Origin: Haloarcula sp. CBA1127
GTDB taxonomy: Archaea > Halobacteriota > Halobacteria > Halobacteriales > Haloarculaceae
Reading direction: 5' to 3'
NCBI RefSeq assembly: GCF_001485575.1
Contig: NZ_BCNB01000002.1
Coordinates: 248,001-312,000 of the forward strand
DNA: 64,000 nt
Shown here in pieces: positions 36,167-44,064 of the stretch; position 1 is the first letter of the stretch, and each line of letters begins with the position of its first letter. Below the pieces are notes generated by a model that saw only the letters and a program-made list of their open reading frames with translations, was not told the DNA's origin and made no database searches. A program made the position numbers and the translations under genes.

Positions 36167-38125
36167 ATGGGTTCACTCTCGGTATCCGGGGAGGTGGCAA
36201 CCGTCACCGTCGAGAAGATCGGGGGGATCGACGAGACGACAGTCGAGGTTCCACCAGGGGTGACAGTGCTTCGAGGCCGGAATGCGACCAATCGGACGTC
36301 GTTTCTTCAGTCGGTGATGGCCGCCCATGGGAGCGAGTGGGCGAGCGTGAAAGGTGACTCAGACCAGGGGCGCGTCGAACTCTCACTGGGAGAGGAGACG
36401 TACTCTCGGACACTGACCAGAACCGATGACGGTGTTGTCGGGTCGGGCCTCGGACTGCTTACTGACCCAACAGTTGCGGACCTGTTCGCGTTCCTGCTCG
36501 AAGACAACGAGGCCAGGCGAGCTGTCGAACGGGGTGAGGACCTCCAGGAGATCATTATGCGGCCCGTCGACGTGGCGTCTATTCACCGACAGATACGTGC
36601 GGCCGAACAGCGCAAGGAAGAGATCGACGAGGAACTCGATCGTATCGCGTCGCTCAAGCGTGATCTTCCAGATCTCGAACGGCAACAGGCAGCTCTGCGC
36701 GACGAGATCGCTGAGACCAGAGACGAACTCCAGCACGTGGAGGAACGAATCGACGAGCGGGACGTAGATTTCCAGACGACCCAGGAAAACAGGGACGAAC
36801 TCGAAACGGCCCTCGATGAACTCCAGGCGACTCGATCCGAACTGAAACGCGTGCGAAACGATATCCAGTCAGAACAGGAGAGTATCTCGGCACTGCGCGA
36901 CGAGCGGGGTAGCCTCGCGGTCGAACGGTCCGGACTTCCGGAATCGCCGGACGAACGACTCGAAACGCTCGAATCGGACATCGAGCGGCTCCGAGAGCGA
37001 AAGCGGGAGCTCTCAGAATACACCACGCGACTACAGAACGTCATCGGGTTCAACGAGGAACTGCTGGCTGGCGAACACCGGGAGATAACCGATGCTATCG
37101 ACGCAAAGCCCGAGAGCGTGGGAGACATCACGGACCAGCTCTATCAGGGGTCCAAGACGACCTGCTGGACCTGTGGCTCGCGAGTGAAGCCGGACCGTAT
37201 CGAGTCGACGCTCCAGAGCATGCGCGACCACCTTCAAGAAACAGTCACAGAGATTGACGATATCGAAGACGAACTCGACGAACTGACCGACCAACGTGAC
37301 AAAATTGCGGAGACACGCACGCGAGCGCAGGACCTCACCACAACGATTGAGGAGGTCGACGCCGAAATCGAGCGTCGGCAGACGACTGTTGTCGACCTCC
37401 GAGAGCGACGCAACAACCTCTCCGCTCGCGTCGAGGAACTTGAGGAGCGGGTCACGTCGATCCGGACGGAAGAGTTCGACGAGGTGCTCGAACTCCATAC
37501 GAAAGCGAACGAACTTGAGTTGGAACTGGACCGACTCGAATCGGAACGAGACGAGGTGAGCGAAGAGATTGCCGATATCGAGTCAGAGATCCGCCGAAAC
37601 GACGAACTGGCTGCCCAACGGGAAGAGGTGGTGGACGAGCTGATCGACCTCCGGTCACGTATCGACCGCCTCGAAGCTGAGGCGACCGACCAGTTCAACG
37701 AGAAGATGGACGACCTGCTCGACATTCTGAGCTATGGTAACATCGAACGAATCTGGCTCGAACGGACCGAGACACCCGATGACCCGGTCCATAACAGCGA
37801 CGACAGTGTCACGGGATCGACGTTCACGCTCCACGTCGTCAGAAGTACCGACGGTGGAACTGTCTACGAAGACACGGTTGCCCATCTGAGTGAGAGCGAG
37901 CGAGAAGTGACCGGACTCGTGTTCGCACTCGCCGGATACCTCGTCCACGATGTGTACGAGGATGTTCCGTTCATGCTGCTCGACTCGCTCGAAGCAATCG
38001 ACTCGGAGCGTATCGCTTCACTCGTTGAGTATTTCGCGGAGTCCCCCTCCTATCTCGTTGTCGCGTTGCTCCCTGAGGATGCGCAGGCGCTTCCGGAGAA
38101 GTACAACCGGATTACCGATATCTGA
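36167..38125 (+). CDS. Archaea-specific SMC-related ATPase with zinc hook
   Basis: This 652-residue protein has the plan of SMC/Rad50 proteins: head, long coiled coil, hook, returning coil, head. The N-terminal nucleotide loop is 'LRGRNATNRTSFLQS', a degenerate Walker A in which the usual GK(S/T) is replaced by N-R-T-S. Coiled coil covers about 140-310 and 340-540. A Rad50-like hook sits between them at C333/C336 ('CWTC'). The C-terminal head has the Walker B-like 'PFMLLDSLEAID'. It fits the archaea-specific SMC-related (ASRP) family. The RdfA-like gene lies immediately downstream in convergent orientation, a common haloarchaeal pairing. Chromosome organisation or cell-shape control is inferred, not shown. 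Confidence 0.88.
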   Translation: MGSLSVSGEVATVTVEKIGGIDETTVEVPPGVTVLRGRNATNRTSFLQSVMAAHGSEWASVKGDSDQGRVELSLGEETYSRTLTRTDDGVVGSGLGLLTDPTVADLFAFLLEDNEARRAVERGEDLQEIIMRPVDVASIHRQIRAAEQRKEEIDEELDRIASLKRDLPDLERQQAALRDEIAETRDELQHVEERIDERDVDFQTTQENRDELETALDELQATRSELKRVRNDIQSEQESISALRDERGSLAVERSGLPESPDERLETLESDIERLRERKRELSEYTTRLQNVIGFNEELLAGEHREITDAIDAKPESVGDITDQLYQGSKTTCWTCGSRVKPDRIESTLQSMRDHLQETVTEIDDIEDELDELTDQRDKIAETRTRAQDLTTTIEEVDAEIERRQTTVVDLRERRNNLSARVEELEERVTSIRTEEFDEVLELHTKANELELELDRLESERDEVSEEIADIESEIRRNDELAAQREEVVDELIDLRSRIDRLEAEATDQFNEKMDDLLDILSYGNIERIWLERTETPDDPVHNSDDSVTGSTFTLHVVRSTDGGTVYEDTVAHLSESEREVTGLVFALAGYLVHDVYEDVPFMLLDSLEAIDSERIASLVEYFAESPSYLVVALLPEDAQALPEKYNRITDI

Positions 38126-38163
38126 CCCGGTTGTGGCTACCAAAGAGCGGACCTTTTGAACGC

Positions 38164-38760
38164 TCACTCACAGTTACAGCCGCCGCGGTCGAGAAGGTCG
38201 CTAACACTATAGCGCGTTTCGCAGTCCTGACAGCGGATATCGATGTTCACGAACACTCGATAGTCGCCCAAAGTGAGCTTGTCTGCGGTGTTCAGTCGGT
38301 CGACCGTATCCCGGACGATTGTCTCGACGCGACTGCGGAGGCGGTCGATAGTTCCACGCTCTTGCTCGACCTGTGCAGCTTCTGATTCAGGTTCGTAGCA
38401 CACATCACGAACCTCTGTGAGGTAGTACCGAATCGCCTGATACGTGACGAACTGGCTTTCCAGCGTATCGACGTCGATGCCAGTCCGTTCGAGTCGGTTC
38501 CGCGCTTCGGTTCGCTTGCCTGCACTGACGTCGTCATCTGTCAGCAGTCGATAGAAGTTCGCCGGTTCGCCGTCGATAACATCCATACCCGCATCGCGGA
38601 TTGCAGCCACAAGCAAAGCTTGATTGAACCGATCAGCGAGGTCACGAAGACTCTGTCGTTCCCCATTCTTCCCAAGCCATGCGTGCTCCAGTTCCGTCCC
38701 CATCGACGTCAGTCCATGCCTCTCGATCAACTGTGCGACTTTCGACTGCGCTGACCCCAT
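38164..38760 (-). CDS. rdfA: Rod-determining factor RdfA-like protein
   Basis: This 198-residue protein matches the RdfA family. The N-terminal helix region is 'KVAQLIERHGLTSMGTEL', followed by 'SLRDLADRFNQALLVAAI', and the middle is helical and charged. The C-terminus carries a four-cysteine zinc motif, 'CQDCETRYSV' followed by 'GGCNCE'. RdfA was described in Haloferax volcanii as a factor needed for rod-shaped cells, and many haloarchaea carry several paralogues next to SMC-related genes, as here (38 bp, convergent). The activity of this copy is unknown. Confidence 0.82.
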   Translation of the reverse strand: MGSAQSKVAQLIERHGLTSMGTELEHAWLGKNGERQSLRDLADRFNQALLVAAIRDAGMDVIDGEPANFYRLLTDDDVSAGKRTEARNRLERTGIDVDTLESQFVTYQAIRYYLTEVRDVCYEPESEAAQVEQERGTIDRLRSRVETIVRDTVDRLNTADKLTLGDYRVFVNIDIRCQDCETRYSVSDLLDRGGCNCE

Positions 38761-39011
38761 TATCGTCAGAACGCGTCGATCCGGTTTAGCCGTTTTGTTG
38801 CGATATCTGCGCGTTTAATCTGGAAGATGAGACTACAGCGGATTTAGCGGGCCTGTAATGCATTTTTCGGACGAATTAGAAATCAGGATCTGGTTCTAAC
38901 TGCTTTCTGAGCGGCCATTTCTGTTACCTATACAACTGATTCGGGGGCAATCCGAGACTCCGGATAGTGTCGCCACTCAGACGCCGCGCTCTCATCGAGA
39001 GAGTCTTGTTA

Positions 39012-39525
39012 CTATCCGATTCCAGTCTCCTTCTTCAGCAGCGTCAGCGGGGTATCAGCCGTCACGATCGGTGAGTGTTCATACTTACCGGTCAACTGGA
39101 CCTGCACGAGTAGATCACCCGCTCGGCATATCGAGTACAAGAGACACGCGAACGCGAAGTAGAAGAACCGCAGGCCGAAGTGTTTCGACGTTGTGGCGGC
39201 CATGAACCGTTTGATGGACTTGTAGCCGCTCTCTATTTCCCACCGGGAGCCGTACTCGGTGAGGTGCCCGCTCCCCCGATTCGTCATGAACACCGAATAC
39301 TGCCGATGATCGGTATGTTCGGAGTTCTCTCTGCGTCGGTAGACCAGCGTCGTGGAATGCCACTCATTATCGCCGAGATGCAGTCTTCGGTCGGTTTCCT
39401 AGCGATCCTTTCCCTTCTTGAGGAGTCGTTTCGCTGGGCTTTTTCGCTGGTCTGCATCCGCTTCGGGACGACATAGGAAAGCCCACGCTGGCTGATCATC
39501 TCCAAGATGTGCTGGCTGTCAAACC
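39012..39525 (-). pseudogene. Decayed transposase, ISH3-like
   Basis: Three reading-frame pieces on the minus strand together give the C-terminal part of a transposase: 'FDSQHILEMISQRGLSYVVP' (around 39515-39450), a middle part in another frame, and the intact tail 39012-39293 with 'SRWEIESGYKSIKRFMAATT' and 'LRFFYFAFACLLYSICRAGD'. The last matches the Y-x-x-K/R region with catalytic Glu of DDE transposases. At least two frameshifts separate the pieces and the N-terminal half is missing, so it is inactive. The ISH3 assignment is from memory of such tails and is tentative. Inverted repeats were not identified. Confidence 0.75.
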
Positions 39526-39907
39526 TGAAAGTACAGAAATCTCAATCACCGGTGAAAGAAATAGGAAGAAATTGGATGTTAGCTTCCCCAATCCTCGGGA
39601 GAGGGGTCTAGTTGAGGATCCGGACTTTGAAGTTTCTGTAATCAGTAAGCCTAGCAAGTCCTCCGAAGAAAATCCAGGTATATTTGAGTTCTCTGTGACT
39701 AATACTCAAGATCAGCCTGAGATATTTAGATCTGTCTGGACAAACACAAATTATGGTTGGAGCAATACCATTGAAACGGAGTTTAAGCCCAAAGAAACTA
39801 TAGAGACGAAACAGTATGTACGTCATAATGAGCTAGGGCTTGAAACAAAGGAAACAGAATCATATGTACTTGATTATGGGGAAGATCCAGTGGAGGTGTC
39901 TGCATAA
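39524..39907 (+). pseudogene. 3' fragment of an AT-rich gene cut by the IS remnant
   Basis: This is an open frame of about 128 codons, low in GC, immediately after the transposase remnant. The protein is rich in beta-prone and charged residues ('FEFSVTNTQDQPEIFRSVW') and resembles a beta-sandwich domain. Its in-frame start codon (GTG at 39509) lies inside the transposase remnant, so the true 5' part is probably missing. No family was recognised. Codon use differs strongly from most of the window and matches the lipoprotein that follows, pointing to a shared foreign origin. Confidence 0.6.
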
Positions 39908-40012
39908 TTTGTAAAATATGGAATAATCCGTAGACGAACAGTTTCATTGCTTTGGTCTCTCACTCCTGGTAGCCGCAACAAAGTCTTTATCGATGTGGGT
40001 GGATCTAAATAT

Positions 40013-40477
40013 ATGAACCGTCGGGGTTTTGTTTCCATGATTACGGTGTCATTCGCTATTTTATCTGGTTGTAGTAGTGATAATAATCCATCAACTGGGG
40101 CAGGAACCGAAAGCGATCAAACCACCACGGATAGTAATAATACTAACACAAATACTGATATCCAAGATGTGAGCTCATCAAATAGTGGTACCTCATGTCC
40201 ACCATCTGGTGAAGTTAGAGCTCGAGTTGCTCAAGGTCCTTCGAATAAAACAATAATCGATGCAAATGGAAGTGATGTTACTGAGAATAAGTATATTGTT
40301 GAAGCATTATCAAAAGCAAAGGAAGCAAATAAAAGAGGGAGCAGAAATAGTGTTCATGTAAGTGTTGATGATATACAAAATAGTGGTGTAGAGGAAAAAA
40401 TTGGTTACGCAAATGAAACATATATAAAGTATTCTAATGATATTTACGAAATTGCTTTTTATGTAATTGAATGTTAA
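40013..40477 (+). CDS. AT-rich Tat-type lipoprotein, unknown
   Basis: This 154-residue protein starts at the ATG at 40013. The leader 'MNRRGFVSMITVSFAILSGC' combines twin arginines with a lipobox (LSGC), typical of haloarchaeal Tat lipoproteins anchored outside the cell. A Ser/Thr/Asn-rich linker follows to about residue 65, then a small domain with two cysteines. No family was recognised. GC content is far below that of the surrounding genes, and codons such as aat, aaa and ata are frequent, which marks recent transfer. Confidence 0.75.
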   Translation: MNRRGFVSMITVSFAILSGCSSDNNPSTGAGTESDQTTTDSNNTNTNTDIQDVSSSNSGTSCPPSGEVRARVAQGPSNKTIIDANGSDVTENKYIVEALSKAKEANKRGSRNSVHVSVDDIQNSGVEEKIGYANETYIKYSNDIYEIAFYVIEC

Positions 40478-40832
40478 CTATGCATACTCACTAAGCGACC
40501 AAGTCAATCTAAGTCCTCTGAATGAAACCGGTGGTAATACCATATGCATTGAGATGACCAGCCTCAACTACTGCTTTAATCACCACTTCGCAGCCAGACT
40601 TCTTGATCACAGAAGACACCACTCACGGGAATATGCTTGACTCCAGATATATGTGATATGGGCCAATAGAATCACATATAGTTACATAAGCCCGACATTC
40701 ATAGATATATAGGCACTAGCCGTAGGAGAAAACAGGTTCTGAATCTATTCTTCGGTATATATGGTGCGCACTCGGTAACGACTATCTACCACGAGAATTT
40801 TATACCTGACATTACAAGCGAGAAATTACACG
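40478..40832. other. AT-rich intergenic gap
   Basis: About 355 bases form the right edge of the foreign patch. 40640-40800 is AT-rich with several 'atatat' runs. It ends with a promoter for the next lipoprotein gene. No coding sequence was recognised. Confidence 0.4.
40796..40805 (+). promoter_or_regulatory. TATA box for lipoprotein pair
   Basis: 'aattttatac' ends 27 bp before the ATG at 40833, the right spacing for a leaderless transcript of the two coupled lipoprotein genes. Confidence 0.55.
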
Positions 40833-41525
40833 ATGGTCCCCTCCACCCGACGTACCCTCCTCCACAGCGCATGCGGGCTAGCGACGATGCTGGCTGGCTG
40901 TAGTGGGATGTTCGAGAGCAGCGACGAATCGACACGCACCGCTTCCGAAAACAATGGCTCGGCCGCTCCGGGAACTGGCATGGAACCTGACCCGGAGTCA
41001 GTTGTCACACGCGTGGACGCCGACCGTCGGCCTGTCTGGCTTAACGATGGAGACGGCCGGCCAACCGAAAGCCGACACTCCCGTCGATTGGAATCCAAGA
41101 TTATCGATACGGCATCCAGAGCAGACCGGCTCGCCGTCGCCGAAGACGTGGACCGTTCGCTGATCGAAGCCTTCCTCGACGAGACTGACTTCGACACGGA
41201 AACGGTCTACGTCCAGACTGTGACGATCGAGGAGTGTTTTCGATTGACGCTCTGCCGGATCAGTTGGACGACAGACAAAATCTCAACTGACTACGGCCGG
41301 GTGAGCCGCCCCTACGACGAACCTTGCACAGCGGGCAACACGGTGTACGCGGTTTGGTTCATCCGGATTCCCGACACAGTCAACGCCGACGACATCTCCA
41401 GTTATTCGTCCTCAATCGGAGGCAATAGCTGTGACAGCCAGCGAGTCAGTGCTGAGGGGGAAAGCGGGGGCGGATCAGCATCAAGTAGTAACCGCCGCAC
41501 CCAGACTGGTGGTGGCCAGGCATGA
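40833..41525 (+). CDS. Tat-type lipoprotein, unknown
   Basis: The protein has 230 residues. The leader 'STRRTLLHSACGLATMLAGC' shows twin arginines and the lipobox LAGC. A Ser/Glu/Gly-rich linker follows to about residue 55, then a domain of about 150 residues with four cysteines ('TIEECFRLTLCRISW', 'DEPCTAGN' and 'GGNSCDS'), which could form disulfides outside the cell. The C-terminus is Ser/Gly-rich. Its stop overlaps the next ATG (ATGA), so the two lipoproteins are coupled. No known family was identified. Confidence 0.8.
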   Translation: MVPSTRRTLLHSACGLATMLAGCSGMFESSDESTRTASENNGSAAPGTGMEPDPESVVTRVDADRRPVWLNDGDGRPTESRHSRRLESKIIDTASRADRLAVAEDVDRSLIEAFLDETDFDTETVYVQTVTIEECFRLTLCRISWTTDKISTDYGRVSRPYDEPCTAGNTVYAVWFIRIPDTVNADDISSYSSSIGGNSCDSQRVSAEGESGGGSASSSNRRTQTGGGQA

Positions 41526-42832
41526 CTGACGACACGTCCGAGACGGGCGGGGACTACGCTTGGATGACTCGGCGTGGTGTGCTCGCGCTAGCTGGAGCCA
41601 GCGCCATCGCTGGCTGTAGCAGTATCGACAGTGTGGGTGGGGGAGGCGAGGCAACTATCGATATCTACAACCTTCCCGATGTCCAGCGTGAGGAAAAGCG
41701 AGAAGCCCCAATCCCCCCGGCAATCCCGGTCGACATTGAAACGAGCCATTTCGATGCCGCGCGAGAGCGTGTTCGATCGCTTCTGGCGACGCTTCCGACC
41801 CCGCTCGGACCGGAAGAAATCCCGAACGGTCACATCCGCCAGCACCTGACGGATGCCGCCAGTGACGCCTCAGACGGCCTCGACGATGCGCGGACGGCCC
41901 GAACCGGGTTGATGGTGCTCCGGTCGTTGCGGCGGGCTCGTGAAAACGCCCGCTACGCCGCTGCGGGGTGGAGGGTTGTCGAGAGCGGCCGTACCGCTGC
42001 TCCGCTCCAAGACGAACACAGCAGGACCGTGTCTGCGGCCCGTGAAACCCGGCAGGAGCACGAATACGTCGGGATGGACCCGGTGCGCGCGGCGCTGGTC
42101 CACGCCCACATCGAGGCGGGACTGGTGCGGGCCAGTGACATGGATGTCATGTCCAGGGAAGAGTCAGAGCTGCTGTCTGTTGCCGAATGGGGTGAGACGG
42201 CCGAGTCGGCACAGGCGTATCTCGACGACGCTCGCCACGTCGGGGCGCAGTTCGCTGCCTCACTCCCAGCCGACGCCGGGACGGTCAGGCCGACGCTGAG
42301 TGATGCAGCAGAAGCACTACTGGCGGACGTCCGCGACAGGCAGGCGGACTTGCCGCCGGAAACACCCGTTGACGACCGCACTCCTGGGCAGATGGCTCTG
42401 GAAGAACTCCGCTGGGAAGCCGAGAGCGGAACCAACCGCCTCACGGAAGCCGTCGGGCCCGCGAGTGCTGTTGTCGACGCGAACAGCCGGCTCGCCCGGT
42501 TCCGAGCGCTCGACCGCATTCAGTCAAGTCGGGAGGCGGAAGCGCTCGCTCGGCCATCGGACGGGACAGCAGTTCGCGACATCAGACAGACCGCGTACAA
42601 GGCACTCACTGCGGCCCTCGAATCGAGTTCACAGCCGGAACTGGTCCGGACGGTTCTCGTTGACGCCGGCCACAAGATCATGGCCGCTGACCGTGGGTTG
42701 ACGCATCATCAGGGAGAGATTGCGGCGTCCGCTCTCGATAGAAGCGTTGCGGACTACTGGCACGCAACAGCACTCGCCCGTTCAGCATCGGCGGCGACCC
42801 AACAAACGGTTCAGGCGCTACAATCTGACTGA
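41522..42832 (+). CDS. Helical Tat-type lipoprotein, unknown
   Basis: The protein has 436 residues. The leader 'MTRRGVLALAGASAIAGC' is preceded by 14 polar residues and carries twin arginines and the lipobox IAGC. The mature part is almost wholly alpha-helical, with Ala-, Arg- and Glu-rich helices and no cysteine apart from the lipid-modified one. No motif was recognised. It is co-expressed with the disulfide-bearing lipoprotein encoded just upstream, which suggests a two-component surface complex. Confidence 0.78.
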   Translation: MTDDTSETGGDYAWMTRRGVLALAGASAIAGCSSIDSVGGGGEATIDIYNLPDVQREEKREAPIPPAIPVDIETSHFDAARERVRSLLATLPTPLGPEEIPNGHIRQHLTDAASDASDGLDDARTARTGLMVLRSLRRARENARYAAAGWRVVESGRTAAPLQDEHSRTVSAARETRQEHEYVGMDPVRAALVHAHIEAGLVRASDMDVMSREESELLSVAEWGETAESAQAYLDDARHVGAQFAASLPADAGTVRPTLSDAAEALLADVRDRQADLPPETPVDDRTPGQMALEELRWEAESGTNRLTEAVGPASAVVDANSRLARFRALDRIQSSREAEALARPSDGTAVRDIRQTAYKALTAALESSSQPELVRTVLVDAGHKIMAADRGLTHHQGEIAASALDRSVADYWHATALARSASAATQQTVQALQSD

Positions 42833-43042
42833 ACCAGCGTTACGAAAACCATGTTTCAGCTGGTGCCGGTCAACGGAAACGCGCTTACTGCCGTGCAGGC
42901 GAACTCGTTGAACGATTTATACTACACGACATTCACGGTCTATGATATGTTGTAGTACGAAATCACAATGTTACCACTGTTATTCCAGTACTGAACTAGT
43001 GGGGAACAGAGACTTTGTACGTTGAGCTCCTGTTTTGCTGTA

Positions 43043-43675
43043 ATGGATTCCCGGGAACAGGAACCTGCACAGCAGCACGAGACTGCGACCCAACCAACAG
43101 ATGGCTTCGACGAAGAGAAGGCGCGACGTGGCGCTCGCCTCTTGCTTGAAGCCGCTGGCCGTGACCCCGATTCGGCAGGACTATCGGACACCTGGAGCCG
43201 ACGTGTCCCGGAAATGTTCGAAACGCTGACCGCAGGCTCTCGGCCTGAGTCCAAACCGGTCATGCGCACCTTCGATGCGGAGACCGACGGTCTCATCGTC
43301 AAAACTGGAATTCCACTTCACAGTATGTGCGAACATCATATGCTCCCCTTTCAGGGCGTTGCCCACGTGGCGTACAGACCCGGGGAGGAGATGGTGGGAT
43401 TGTCAAAGCTCATCCGGTACGTCCGGTGGCAGTCACGCCAGCTGACGACACAGGAGACCCTCACGCGAGATATCGCAGTCGGTCTAGCCGATGAACTCGA
43501 CGCGCACGGCGTCGTCGTCGAGATGACCGCAACGCATATGTGCGAAGTAATGCGGGGCATCGAGACGGAGACTGAAACGACGACCAGAGAGCACGTCGGA
43601 ACCATCAGCGAAGCGGACCGCACGCAGTTCAGGGAATCGATTCGACGGTATGCTGGCGGGCCCAACGGCCAGTGA
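43043..43675 (+). CDS. folE: GTP cyclohydrolase I
   Basis: The protein has 210 residues from the ATG at 43043. It matches type I GTP cyclohydrolases, which convert GTP to dihydroneopterin triphosphate, the first step of folate (and biopterin) synthesis. Key features are the zinc ligands in 'IPLHSMCEHHMLPFQGVAHV' (Cys and His), 'GLSKLIRYVRWQSRQLTTQE', and the second zinc cysteine in 'TATHMCEVMRGIE'. Many archaea use MptA (FolE2) instead, so a bacterial-type FolE is notable. The folate and one-carbon genes downstream fit a local demand for tetrahydrofolate. Confidence 0.92.
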   Translation: MDSREQEPAQQHETATQPTDGFDEEKARRGARLLLEAAGRDPDSAGLSDTWSRRVPEMFETLTAGSRPESKPVMRTFDAETDGLIVKTGIPLHSMCEHHMLPFQGVAHVAYRPGEEMVGLSKLIRYVRWQSRQLTTQETLTRDIAVGLADELDAHGVVVEMTATHMCEVMRGIETETETTTREHVGTISEADRTQFRESIRRYAGGPNGQ

Positions 43676-44064
43676 GTACCAATGACCGCGTCCCGTGGGA
43701 CGGAGTTCTGGAGTGAAGTGGTCCAGTCCTCACCACGCGGATGTTCGTCGTCAGTGGACTACTCAAAACTCATAATGTTAAAACTTTGAAGGTCTGAGTA
43801 TTTTGCCTGCTTTCGCCAGTGCCGGACCACAGCCGTGGACCCGACGACGGGTCTCCGTGCTGGAGCAGGTGTTTGCCGCTGCTAAGACTCCGGACAGCGA
43901 CTGCTCACTGGTAATCAGTGCCCCGGTGGTATATAAATCGCCGCAGAACTGTGGTTCCTGCTTCTTTCCCGAAAGAGGCCACGCTCAAAACGGACGATGT
44001 TGAGAGCTATCACCACAAGAGGCGAGAGTACAGTTCGGTCCGCCAGCATACGGGTGAGACCGCG
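43676..44064. other. Gap before the first dehydrogenase gene
   Basis: These 389 bases contain a TATA box at 43929-43939 and otherwise nothing recognised. An in-frame extension of the dehydrogenase frame to 43918 is not supported, because it overlaps the promoter element and has no family-like sequence. If the promoter is used, the mRNA has a leader of about 100 bases, unusual for a haloarchaeon. Confidence 0.45.
43929..43939 (+). promoter_or_regulatory. TATA box upstream of dehydrogenase-ETF genes
   Basis: 'gtatataaatc' is a good TATA match. It lies about 126 bp before the ATG at 44065, so transcription from it would give an untranslated leader. Confidence 0.5.

Noticed and set aside
43803-44003. 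66-codon plus-strand frame
   Set aside because: Runs across the TATA box of the dehydrogenase gene and has no family resemblance.
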